This document shows positions 44,740 to 55,252 of a stretch of 64,000 nt of DNA, piece after piece. Where the stretch lies: positions 366,339,105 through 366,403,104 of the forward strand of contig CM022297.1 of the NCBI GenBank assembly GCA_011799875.1, read 5' to 3'. The position numbers and the translations under genes were made by a program. Under the pieces are notes generated by a model that worked only from the letters and a program-made list of their open reading frames with translations, ran no database searches and was not told where the DNA came from. Positions within the stretch are counted from its first letter, which is position 1. Each line of letters opens with the position of its first letter. The DNA is from Thinopyrum elongatum (Eukaryota > Streptophyta > Magnoliopsida > Poales > Poaceae).

Positions 44740-47150
44740 GTTGGATGTTATTCGAGTGCGCCTTCTCTCAAAATGGACACGAAAAATACCACATCATGTT
44801 GGGTGCCATTCCATGATAGCATGCCAAGTTTCATGAATTTCAGACGAGTTTTTGGATTTACTAGAATTTAAAAACAAAGTATCTCAACATTTTGCCGGCA
44901 ATCAACAGTGCCATGGTGTTTGAAATTCATTCCCATTTCTTGCATGGGACCTAAGCATGCACCCAAGGACACACATTTGATATGTCAACCCATTTTTCTG
45001 CACTGGAGCATGTGCATGTAGTTCAAATTTGAATTATGCACATAAAATGCCTAGAAAACTCAGTTAATGTATAAAAATTTCCAAACAAACCCCGAAATTG
45101 CAAATTTTAACACGACACTTCTGTTGCTCTATGTTGCCACTAGGAAAAAATTTGAAAATAGGAAGAGGCAAACGACTATCGTTTCATCCACCAAGGAGGC
45201 ACGTTCCCTACTGGAACCATCAGGCTTGTCGTGAGAAGCTCTGGTATGTGAGAATTTTATACCCAAACCTGCCCCAAATGGGACAAAAAATTTACCACAG
45301 CATGTTGATGCCGTTCCATGATAGCATGCCAAGTTTCATGAATTTCAGACGAGTTTTGGATTTACTAGAATTTGAAAACCATGTATCTCAATGTTTGCGG
45401 CCGAGCGACGGTGGCAAGGTGTTTGACATTCATTCCCATTTCTTGCATGGGACCTAAGCATGCAACCAAGGACACATATTTGATTTTTCAACCAATTTAT
45501 ATGCACTAGAGCATGTGCCTGTAGTTCAAATTTGAATTATGCACATAAATGCATAGAAAACTCAGTTAATGTATAAAAATGTCCAAACAAACCCCAAAAA
45601 ATTCCAAAATTCAACACAACACTCCTGTTGTTTTATGTTGACACTAGAAAAAAAATTGAAATCAAGAAGAGGCAACGGATATCATTTGTCCAGAAAGGTG
45701 AAACGTTCCCTACTGTAACCATGAGGCTTGTTGTGAGAAGCTCTGGTTTGTGAGAAGCTTATACCCCAACCTGACCCGAATGGGACAATATTTTTACCAC
45801 AGCATGTTGATGCCGTTCCATGATAGCATGTCAAGTTTCATAAATTTCAGACGTGTTTTCGATTTACTAGAATTTAAAAACCATGTATCTCAATGTTAGC
45901 AGCCGAACGATGGTGGCAAGGTGTTTGACATTCATTCCCATTTCTTGCATGGGACTTAAGCATGCAACCGAGGACACGCATTTGAATTTTGAACCCATTT
46001 ATATGCACTTGAGCATGTGCATGTAGTTCAAATTTGAATTATGCATATAAATGCATAGAAAACTCAGTTAATGTATAAAAATGTCCAAGCGAACCCCGAA
46101 AAATCCCAAAAATTGACATAACACCCCTATTGTTCTATGTTGACACTAGATAATTTTTGAAAGCAAGAAGAGGCAATGGATATCGTTTCGTCCACAAAGG
46201 TGGCATGTTCCCTTCCGAAACCATCAGGCTTGTTGTGAGAAGCTCTGGTTTGCGAGAAGCTTATACCCAAACCTGCCCCAAATGGGATAATATTTTTACC
46301 ACGGCATGTTGACGCCGTTGCATGATATCATTTCAAGTTTCATGAATTTCAGACGAGTTTTCAATTTACTAGAATTTTAAAACCATGTATCTCAATGTTA
46401 GCGGCCAAGCGACAGTGTCAAGGTGTTTGACATTCATTCTCATTTCTTGCATGTGACCTAAGCTTGCAACCAAGGACACACATTTGATTTTTCAACCTGT
46501 TTTTATGCACTAGAGCATGTGCATGTAGGTCAATTTTGAATTATGCACATAAATGCCTAGAAAACTCAGTTAACGTATAAAAATGTCCAAGCAAACCCCG
46601 AAAAATTCCAAAATTGAACACGACACTCCTGTTGTTCTATGTTGACACTAGAAAAAAAATTGAAAGCAAGAAGAGGCGACGAATGTCATTTTGTCCACAA
46701 AGGCGGCAAGTTTCCCTACCGGAACCATGAGGCTTCTTGTGAGAAGCTCTGGTTTGTGAGAAGCTTATACCATAACCTGCCCCAAATGGGACAATATTTT
46801 TTACCCCAGCATGTTGATGCCATTCCATGATAGCATGCCAAGGTTCATGAATTTTAGACGAGTTTTGGATTTACTAGAATTACAAAAGCAAGTACCTCAA
46901 CGTTTGCTGGAGAGCCATGGTGTAGTGGTGTTTGAAATTCATCCCCATATCTTGGATGAGACATAAGCATCAACCCATGGACACATATATGATTTTACAA
47001 CCCATTTTGGTGCACCGGAGCATGTGCATGTAGTTTAATTTTGAATTGTGCACCTTAAATACCTCGAAAACCAAGTTAATGTATAAAAATGTCCAAACGA
47101 ACCCTGAATAATTCCAAAAAATTTGACGACACACCTATAGTTGCATGTTC
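44740..47150. repeat. Tandem array of about 500 bp units in E
   Basis: Units are marked by atgttgacactagaaaaaaa near 45131, 45636, 46136 and 46638, giving periods of about 500-505 bp. A partial unit lies at each end (44740-45130 and after 46800, more diverged). Each unit contains ttccatgatagcatgccaag, ttcagacgagttttggattt and ttcaaatttgaattatgcac. The small ORFs inside are fragments of the unit in shifting frames and not genes. Confidence 0.88.
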
Positions 47151-47427
47151 ATTGCAGATAAAAGTTCTAGCAATTCAAACGCCCTCCTTTGCCGCTGTGA
47201 CCCCATTATGTAATTTAAATCAAGACAAAAAATCAAGTAGATCGGACACAGTTTATTATCACCAACCGTGTGAGATGCAGTACAAAATATCTTGGAGCAA
47301 CGTCGGAGTATAGTACGCCTATGGCTTACGCGAGAAGGTGCATCGGCTACAGTCCACAGCTGGCATGTCAAGCACACTAGCTCGCTCCCCAAATATCATT
47401 TCACTATTCAATCATCGCCGGTGAAAG

Positions 47428-48042
47428 ATGGGGACATGGACCCGCGTCATGAGGGCAACTTCAGCGGCCCACTCCGGCGAGAGCGTGGCCGCGGTCGCCA
47501 TGCGCATGCTAACAAGCTGCATGAGCGCGGCCGCAATCTGCGACCGGGTGGCCAAGGCAACCCAAACGGCCGCTGTTGCTTCTCAGGTGGCGGCAACAAC
47601 ATCTGCCTCAGGGATAGCAACTGGCGAGAGCGGCACAGTAGCTGTCCGTTTCGCAGCGGCGGCCTTAGCCCTGATGGAGGCCACCCACTACCATGTCAAG
47701 GCCGCCCACGCCCAGCTCGTGGCGGTCACCGCACAAATCGAACGAAGCTTCTCCGACAACGGTCGACAACCCACGGCCGAAGAGTTGGCAATCGCCGAGA
47801 GCGTTCGAGCAGCCGTTCGTTCCTTCGCGGCATACCTTGCCACAACGGAGCCCGTTCAAGCCCAGATCACAGCCGCCCATGCCCAGCTCATGGCGGCCTT
47901 TTCCAAAGAGATGGCAGATGCGGATGGCGAGATGCTTGCCGAGTATGGTGCGATGGATGCCATGGAGCCCCTTCCCCAGGAGATCGCCGGGCGCGAGCTG
48001 GACATGGAGGAGGCGGCGGAGATCGACGAGCACCAGCCGTAG
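47428..48042 (+). CDS. Ala-rich helical protein of unknown function in E
   Basis: An uninterrupted 204-codon ORF runs from ATG at 47428 (context aagatgggg) to TAG at 48040-48042. The protein is about one third alanine and is predicted helical by composition. It contains two related segments, HYHVKAAHAQLVAVTAQIE and VQAQITAAHAQLMAAFSKEM, about 60 residues apart, and an acidic C-terminus (MEEAAEIDEHQP). Codon use is GC-rich at third positions, unlike the AT-rich arrays around it, which is typical of grass genes. No domain recognised. It is among the most intact ORFs of the window and the best candidate for a retained cargo gene. Confidence 0.55.
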   Translation: MGTWTRVMRATSAAHSGESVAAVAMRMLTSCMSAAAICDRVAKATQTAAVASQVAATTSASGIATGESGTVAVRFAAAALALMEATHYHVKAAHAQLVAVTAQIERSFSDNGRQPTAEELAIAESVRAAVRSFAAYLATTEPVQAQITAAHAQLMAAFSKEMADADGEMLAEYGAMDAMEPLPQEIAGRELDMEEAAEIDEHQP

Positions 48043-48590
48043 TAGTGCTCTTTGTTTTGTTTAATCAAGAGCGCCGGTCTTTAATTTGTTAGAGTAATGT
48101 TTAAGTCAGCTAGCTCTGTTTAATTGCTGAACTTGCTCGATTAAGAAGTGTGGGTGTGCTGTAGTCTCCTTTGTGTACCTAAATTATGCAATGACGTGGA
48201 TGACCACTGTAACCAGGGAAATTCGGACCAAAATTTGCATGTTCAAACTCATCACACATGGGTTAAGATATATGAATCGTTTGTGATGTTCACATATCGT
48301 ACACAGTGCTGAATAAGGGACCGTGTCTAATGACACTTTGCGCGCCAGTTTTTTCGCTGCACCGATCCAAAATTTTCGGATTCCGTGGAAATATCTACCT
48401 CCCCGCCCCCTCACCCTTACCAGAAGCCACATTTCCCCTGTTTCCACCTTCCTTTCCAAGTTGAAACCATCACTCCTTGCTTGCAGCGCCGCCTCCTCGC
48501 CAACGACTCTCCTTCACGCTGCTCGGCCTCGTCGATCCAGGCAGGTAATCCACACCCGACCCCCATCCTCCTCCTCCTTCCACATCCCAC

Positions 48591-49085
48591 ATGCCCCGAC
48601 CGCCGGCGCGACACCTTCCACCCAAATCACTGACCCCTCCCCCAAATAAACGCCGCCCTAAGCCATGGTGCACGCAGTATAGCCAGGAGCTCAAGGAGCA
48701 TTTGGCAGCGGAGAAGCAAATCGCGGCCGCACGCGCGGATGAGGTCGCGATGGCTGCCATTCGTGCTGACCCCCAGATATTGGAGGAGCACCTCGCCGTC
48801 AAGGCCACATTCGACGCCTCGCGCGCCGATGCCACGACGCGGTTGGGTGCTTTAAACGACAGTTCGTGGCGTTTTCTTGAGTCCACCGCCGGTGCCTTCG
48901 ACAAAGACTACGAGGTGTTTTCTCAGCGTGCCCGTGCTTACCTCAACTCGAGAGCCAGCAAGTTGGTGCCCGAAGCGGCTCAGGCAACTCACCACTACGA
49001 CGAGGGCACCCACGATGTGGAGGCCGCGCCCTCTTCCATGTCCAAGGAGCCAATCATCATCGATATCTCTGTCGATGAGGAGTAG
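48591..49085 (+). CDS. Small helical protein of unknown function in E
   Basis: A 164-codon ORF without interruptions. The N-terminus is Pro/Arg/Lys-rich (PPPNKRRPKPW, a possible nuclear localisation signal). A helical middle follows with QELKEHLAAEKQIAAARADE and EEHLAVKATFDASRADATTR, then FLESTAGAFDKDYEVFSQRA and an acidic end with IIIDISVDEE. A donor-like caggcag|gtaatcc at 48541-48547 upstream suggests a 5' UTR intron. Tandem repeats follow immediately in the 3' flank. No family recognised; style and composition resemble the other E genes. Confidence 0.5.
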   Translation: MPRPPARHLPPKSLTPPPNKRRPKPWCTQYSQELKEHLAAEKQIAAARADEVAMAAIRADPQILEEHLAVKATFDASRADATTRLGALNDSSWRFLESTAGAFDKDYEVFSQRARAYLNSRASKLVPEAAQATHHYDEGTHDVEAAPSSMSKEPIIIDISVDEE

Positions 49086-49239
49086 CTTGTCTTATTAGCT
49101 CACTATAAGGACCTATGTTCAGTTTTCTAGCTACGCCGGTTAAGCATGCTCGGTTTACCCGTTGCATGTGCTGCTTCTGCCTTTCCTTAACAAATTCTAG
49201 TGAATTGTCCTATCTACTTTTACCATGCAATCTGTTGCT

Positions 49240-49975
49240 CTAGTGTATATGTTCTATATGTCGTGCAATGTGGTGCTCACTTATTAACTATTTGGTTAAT
49301 TAGTTGTCGTGTTCAGTTAACTGTTTGGTTCAATTCTGCAAATGTGATGTTCAATTCTTCAGGGTGCAATTTTGTATTGTCTTCCATGTGAGAAATAAAT
49401 CGAATTTATCTATTCAAAATACATGAGAAACAAATACAATTGCTATATTTCCAAGTTGTCAAGCATGCTTGGTTTGGTTAACTGTCTGATCTTCTAGTAT
49501 GTTATATATTGTGCAATGTGGTGCTCAGTTAATGTTTGGTTCATTTGTTGTGGTGTTTAGTTAACTATTTGCTTCAATTCTGCAATGCCATGTTCAATTG
49601 TTGTGGGTGCATTTTGTTATTGTATACCATGTGAGAAATAAATCGAATTTGGCTGTACTAAATACATGAGAAACAAATACAATTGCTATATTTCCAAGTT
49701 GTTAAGCATGCTTGGTTTGGTTAACTGTCTGATCTTCTATTAGGAGGATGTTATATTGTGCAATGTGGTGCTCAGTTAATGTTTGGTTCATTTGTTGTGG
49801 TGTTTAGTTAACTGCTTGGTTCAATTCTGCAATGCGATGTCCAATTGTCATGGGTAGAATTTTGTATTGTTGTGCATGTGAGGAATAAATCGAATTTGGC
49901 TGCACTTAATACATGATAAACATATACAATTGCTATATTTCCTAGTTCTTAATCATGCTTGGTTTGGATAAATGG
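49240..49975. repeat. Three tandem units of about 248 bp in E
   Basis: Marker gtgcaatgtggtgctca occurs at about 49263, 49512 and 49759. Each unit also has gagaaataaatcgaattt, caattgctatatttcc and catgcttggtttggtta. It lies between the small helical gene and the B3 exons. Confidence 0.85.
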
Positions 49976-50291
49976 GTTTTCCATGTGGCTCGAATTAATC
50001 TGATGAATCTGCAATGTGCTTATTTTTCATCAACATACCTTACTGATAGCATGTGAACCCTCACTTAACCTGATCACTAACTACCTTATATGTGTTGCAG
50101 GGAAACAATGGGAAGCACTGAGGTACAATCGAGGTTTGCACATGCATGATCCTTTGTCTAATAGCACATTATTGTGCAATTGCAGGAACCATTCTAATAT
50201 TTAGGTTTTTAACAATTTGGTCTTGCACATGTAGGTCCTGCTGTCAGAGGATTTGACCCACTATTCGACCCTTTTGCATATGGGGAAATGA

Positions 50292-50751
50292 GTTATCCAT
50301 GAATATCATCAAGTCAAGAAACTCAGAAAGATTGTTAGGCTAAAGAAATTAGTGACAAAAAACAACAAGATCTTTGTGTGCACAATGAAGAAGACATCAG
50401 TTCACTACAGGATGGTACTAACTATTATACCTTGCCTTTTTTATTCCTTTGCCCCATTTCCAATCTAGAGAAGATATTTATGCACATCCTTGTTTTCAGG
50501 CCTTTCCAAAGCAGTTCACTGATGATTACCTCTCAAACCACCTGTATGGTCAGGAGGCGAGGAAGGTATTAATACAACACCCACGGTTCAATATTGAAGT
50601 GTTCCTGAAGAGGACGAAGGATGGGCGGTCAATCATCCAAAGGCACTGGCCTAAAGTTGCAAAGACCTTCAACATCAATGAAGGCTCAATATTCGCCTTC
50701 CGCTTCAGCAGTTTTCTAGATGAGATTCATCTTTCTATGTACCATCTATGA
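50292..50751 (+). pseudogene. B3 DNA-binding domain gene (two exons, 5' end broken) in E
   Basis: Exon 50292-50414 encodes QVKKLRKIVRLKKLV, then NNKIFVCTMKKTSVHYRM. An 85 bp intron follows (50415-50499, gtactaac...tgttttcag). Exon 50500-50751 continues AFPKQFTDDYLSNHLYG, VLIQHPRFNIEVFLKR, GRSIIQRHWPKVAKTF and EGSIFAFRFSSF to TGA. The order of a K-rich lead, a F-PK-F strand, the R-W segment and the G-x-x-F-F end fits the plant B3 fold, which contacts DNA in the major groove. A TGA at 50289-50291 stands in frame just before, so upstream exons are not joined in this copy; a partial exon may exist near 50101-50133. Confidence 0.6.
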
Positions 50752-50989
50752 TGCTAATTTCGAAAGGTTATAGATGTTGCATGTGAAACTTGGTGCTGGT
50801 GCAGTTGTGTAATGGGGTAGCTGAGTGCTGAAGCTATATGATGTTGTACTCTGATGTATTTCAATTATGAAATCCTGCTTCCTTAATGCGAAAATGAAAT
50901 ATATTGTGTGCTTAATATGAAATGTCAATTAGATTAAGAAATGGATTATTAATAATAGGAAAATTAGCCTGCTAATTGGGTTTTTCTAT

Positions 50990-51730
50990 TGCAAACGGTT
51001 ATTGGCAAAACACTGTGGGCGATGACCTCAGGCAATGCACACAGTTTCTAGGAATAAACCGTGTTGGATCAATAAAGAATCACACATGACATCCTCTTGA
51101 AAACTGTTTGCGTTAGGCCACCTTGCGCAAACGTTTACCACATAAAAAGTGTGTGTGATGGACAGCCTATGCCACACAGTTTCTTCTATGCACCGTGCGT
51201 GATGCATTCAATAACACAAATGATAAAATTGTTAATATCGTCTGCAATGGCAACGCTATCACAAATGATTTAATGGGGAAAATTGTGTGTGATATACCTG
51301 CAAACGGAAACATTTTCCTTCGAGTGACTGTGTGGGATGTATATACGGACGGAAACGTACTTCTTGGATTAACTATGTGGGATGTACGTACTAACGGAAA
51401 CGTATTCCTTGGACACACTATGTGGAATGTACAGACGAACATAAACGTTTAGCTGGCACTGACTGTGTGGGATGTACTTATGATCGGAAACGATTTGGCC
51501 TATATAATTGTATTTTTTAGCACAACTGTACATATAATCGTATTTGATCGCTCGCCCATCGCACACGACCTCATTTTGCCGAGCGTGTGTGCCAGGAGGG
51601 CCTATCCCCGACGGTTTCTGGGTCGTGTGGGAAGGACCCCCCTATCACACACACTCGCTCGGCGATGGTTCAGAATGCCGTCGCGGAAAGGGGTTAAAAA
51701 CCGTTTGTATAGCACCTCGCTGTACCAGTG
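50990..51730. repeat. Right subterminal repeats and end of E
   Basis: Repeated tgtg(t/g)g(g/c)gatgta(c/t), acggaaacgt(a/t)ttccttgg and aaactgtttgcg units lie between 50990 and 51500, followed by the terminal segment ending ctgtaccagtg. Confidence 0.7.
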
Positions 51731-51804
51731 GGGGGGGTGGTCAAATCAATCTTCTCAGAAATCTTAAGCGGAGCAGCCACCGGACAAAGCCGGTGCAGGG
51801 TGGC

Positions 51805-51812
51805 TATTTATA
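51805..51812 (-). promoter_or_regulatory. TATA box of the second D LTR
   Basis: The minus strand reads GCTATAAATAGCCACC, identical to the copy at 32148-32155. Confidence 0.7.
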
Positions 51813-52483
51813 GCTGTAGCCTTCCTTGATGGGAAATTACCAAATTGGACATCGAGAGCAACCAATGGCCGAATGACACGAGTCCAACGGTCGGATTTTG
51901 AGCACAACGGTAACATTACTTGCGGAGCAAGTAATGCTAACTCCTCGGACAGAGGAAAATCTCTTGCAATGAAGAGGATCACAGTCTCTTGCTGGCAAGT
52001 ATTTTCTCAGAACACAAAGAGATTTCTCTCACAACTTTCATAGGTTTTCGGCTAAGCATCACAGCGGATCTAAGCTTTGAGAACCTATACCCCTCTTAAT
52101 AGTACGGAGGTCCTATGACTCAAATGAACGAAAGAAGAACAACGAAAAGAATACTACGTCTTCAATTTGTCTTCGACTTCCGCTCGCTGCAGTCAATTTC
52201 TTCGGACAACACCGAACCAAATGCTTCGCTTCAGTAGTAAACTTTCGAGGGGTTAATTCCTTCACATCAATCTTTTCGTCTACAAGACTTTAATAGATAT
52301 AGCTCGTTCTTCTCCGCAACGCAGATATGCTTCGGTGAAGTTCCTCGAACTTAGCACCAGAGATAGCATTCTCTTCGGTTTCGTATGGACTATTTCTCTC
52401 TGTATGCACTAGCAAACAAATCAGTTAATACCTGTTTCTGTCAACAATCTCCAAAACAAAGGTAGGCAGATATTGCACCAACA

Positions 52484-53217
52484 ATCTCCTCCTTTTTGGA
52501 TGATTGTTGACAAAACAGATCACATCGAAGGATAGATAATGAATCAAATGTAATGCGAAGGATAATGAAAGATGAGAGATAAATACGAAGATAAAACACG
52601 CTCCCCCTGAAGGTATGCATCAGAGCATAAAATAAACCAGAAGGTAGCGAGGTAATTCTTCGTACGAGTGACATTGACCTATGATCTCATTCAAAGATTC
52701 TTTCAAAGCGCTTGACAGTGTCTGAGATAATCCCTGTCACACAATCTGCGAAAAGAATTAGATATAATGAATACTTTGAAATGATTTGTGATGAAGGATA
52801 TGACATGAAAGTTTCCTACATGTTAGATATCCGAGAATGAACAGAGCAAGATAGATATGAGAATATTGCTCGAAGTGGATAAGCTTTAGATGTGTTTTTC
52901 CTGCAATAGTGATGATACAAAGAATATATGCGAGGAAAAACACTTTGTCAGTCATAAGGATAGCTTTCAAGTCACTGACTTTCTTTTCCTGCAAAGTTAG
53001 ATAATCAAAAGATAATGATCATAACATATCCAACCATAGCAGATATAGTTTATCTATTTCTCGATGTACTTCTCCCCATTTGTACTAACACTCGAAGATT
53101 TTCTGTCCTTGTAGAACTCTTACTTTCCCTGCATGATAGAATTATCGAGGATAATCATTGCAAGGGAAAAATCTTTCGATAGCACCTGCAAACAGATAGT
53201 AGGAGGCAGATAATATT
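52484..53217 (-). repeat. Duplicate of the 3' end of the D internal domain
   Basis: Collinear with about 32827-33600 (polypurine tract, then gattgttgacaaaacagatc and onward), with one internal deletion near 52815 relative to 33160-33200. It ends in ggcagataatattgcag, then joins LTR sequence in mid-unit. Confidence 0.85.
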
Positions 53218-53691
53218 GCAGATTTCTCTCGCAACTTTCATAGGTTTTGGGCTAAGCATCACAGCGGATCTAAGCTTCGAGAACCTATACCCCTCTTAAT
53301 AGTACAGAGGTGCTATGACTCAAATGAACGAAAGAAGAACAACAAAAAGAATACTACGTCTTCAATTTGTCTTTGACTTCCGCTCGCTGCAGTCAATTTC
53401 TTTGGACAACACCGAACCAAATGCTTCGCTTCAGCAGTAAACTTTCAAGGGGTTAATTCCTTCACATCAATCTTTTCATCTACAATTCTTCAATAGATAT
53501 AGCTCGTTCTTCTCTACAACACAGATATGCTTCGGTGAAGTTCCTCGAACTTAGCACCGGAGACAGCATTCTCTTCGGTTCGTATGGACTATTTCGAGTA
53601 TTTTGCTCTATATGCACTAGCAAACAAATCATTCCATACCTGTTTCTGTCAACAATCTCCAAAACAAAGGTAGGCAGATATTGCACCAACA
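53218..53691 (-). repeat. Truncated third LTR of D
   Basis: It matches the final ~470 bp of the D LTRs, from gatttctctcgcaactttca to ttgcaccaaca, and forms the right terminus of D next to the aaatt duplication. The junction at about 53218 lies in agatttctctcgc, suggesting a deletion removed one internal domain and most of an LTR. Confidence 0.85.
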
Positions 53692-55252
53692 AAATTCCAT
53701 TGTCCTGTTGACGTATTTGCAGTCCGAGAAAGAACTTAAGTTCACCCATCATAGACATTTGATATTTCTCGGACATCATCCGCCTGAACTCCATGCTGCA
53801 AGCATTGTTAGTATAGCCAAAAATAATATCATCCACATAGATTTGACACACGAATAGATCACCATAAATAGCATGTGTGAAAAGAGTGGAATCAGTGGAT
53901 CCTGGCTTGAACCCTTTGTCGAGCAAAAACCTCTTCAAGGTGTCATACCAAGCTCGAGGGGCTTGCTTCAGCCCATATAGAGCCTTTTTCAACCTGAAAA
54001 CTTTGTTAGGAAACTGAGGGTTTTCAAAGCCAGGTGGCTGCTTAACATATACTTCCTCATCAATTACACCATTGAGGAAAGCACTTTTCACATCCATTTG
54101 ATAAAGCAGAATATCATTGTAATTTGCATAAGCGAGAAGAATACGAATTGCCTCAAGGCGAGCAACAGGAGCATAAGTTTCACTGAAATCAATACCTTCT
54201 ACCTGTGTATACCCTTGAGCAACAAGAAGTGCTTTGTTTCTCACAACAATGCCATTTTCATCTTGCTTATTCCTGAATATCCATTTAGTGCTGATGATAT
54301 TGTGATTCTTACGATTCGGATTGTCAACTAATTCCCATACATCATTCAATTCGAATTGCACCAACTCTTCTTGCATAGCATTCATCCAATCAGGATCATT
54401 CATGGCGTCCTCATACTTGGTAGGTTCTGTCAAAGAGACAAAGGAGAAACGGCCACAATAGTTAGCCAAACGAGTGCGAGAACGAGTTGTGGGTCGATAA
54501 CCTGGATTCTCGAGATCTTCGAGAATTAATGTAGGGTCAACTCGATTAGCCACTCGAGGGTGAGGATTTTCATCTTGAAGATCATTTTCATTTTCCTCAA
54601 CATCGGCATCGGGGTGAGCATTTGTGTCATCATTTTCATTTGGATTGCCATTTTGATCGGCATTTACATTTTGGTAGCCATTTGTGTTCGGAGTGGCATT
54701 TTCTTCGGCAGTGGCTTGGCATGTTCTGCTTCGAGTCATGGGGGCATCATCATCGGAAGAGTGAGGTGCATTTCCTTCAACTAGCTTGACGCTCCCAATA
54801 GCCATTTGCCGAATAGCATCCAAAATTGGTGGTTGATCTATCACATTAGGCACGTGCTCCTTTTGGGAGCCGTTAGATTCATCGAACCGCACATTTACCG
54901 TTTCCATAACTTTCCTGTGGTGAGAGTTATAGGCACGATAAGTATGCGAGTTCGAGCCATAACCAAGAAGAAAACCTTCATGTGCCTTGGGTGCAAACTT
55001 GGAATTATGATTCATGTCACGAATATAACAAGGTGCACGAAAAACACGTAGATAAGAAACATTTGGTTTCTTGCCAGTGATAAGCTCATATGAAGTTTTT
55101 TTAAGGAATTTGTGAAGATAAACATGATTGATAACATGACAAGCAGTGTTGATAGCATCAGCCCAGAAGCGACTAGGAGTTTTATACTCACCGAGCATTG
55201 TTCTCGCCATCTGAATGAGAGTTCTATTCTTTCGCTCAACAACTCCATTCTG
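53692..55252 (-). pseudogene. Copia integrase C-terminus and reverse transcriptase of element F
   Basis: The minus-strand frame runs from the end of the integrase core ([11 protein letters not shown] before MARTML) through the [12 protein letters not shown] and CYIRD region and an acidic linker to RT. RT shows [76 protein letters not shown] and the catalytic YVDD in [11 protein letters not shown]. It breaks off at [15 protein letters not shown], where element D entered; the continuation is at 31151. RT would copy element RNA to DNA. Apart from the insertion and the stop at 55253-55255 the domain is well preserved. Confidence 0.92.

Larger units (their letters stand above)
39538..51730. mobile_element. 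Element E: 12.2 kb CACTA-like transposon with gene cargo
   Basis: It starts cactactgcaggttggtcc and ends, read inversely, cactggtacagcgaggtgct. The inverted ends share CACT and CAG positions but are imperfect. GGG flanks both sides (39535-39537, 51731-51733); this is weaker proof because the target is a G run. Removal restores the D LTR. Both terminal 500 bp are filled with tgtgtgcgat and aaactgtttgcgat motifs. No transposase (TNP2-like) ORF is visible. The interior holds an exonuclease, a coiled-coil gene, two Ala-rich genes, a small helical gene and a B3 gene, with tandem arrays between them. Confidence 0.8.
38610..52483 (-). repeat. Element D, second complete LTR (split by CACTA element E)
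   Basis: The parts 38610-39537 and 51731-52483 together give about 1.68 kb, collinear with 31152-32826. It starts tgttaggaccgagagtata and ends ttgcaccaaca. Confidence 0.88.
31152..53691 (-). mobile_element. Element D: non-autonomous copia element without pol, inserted in F
   Basis: Bracketed by aaatt (31147-31151 and 53692-53696), with termini tgttagga...caccaaca. On the plus strand the order is 3' LTR (31152-32826), internal domain (32827-38609), a second complete LTR (38610-52483, split by E), a 0.7 kb copy of the 3' end of the internal domain (52484-53217), and the last 0.47 kb of an LTR (53218-53691). The internal domain has gag and an accessory ORF. Protease, integrase, RT and RNase H are all missing between about 36086 and 35640. 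LTR ends and core promoter resemble those of F. Confidence 0.88.

Noticed and set aside
45098..46830. Small ORFs such as 45098-45457 and 46639-46830
   Set aside because: They are pieces of the ~500 bp tandem unit and shift frame from unit to unit.
44740..47150. CRISPR-like reading of the repeat arrays in E
   Set aside because: Units are about 500 bp direct repeats without short repeat/spacer structure, in a plant nuclear context.
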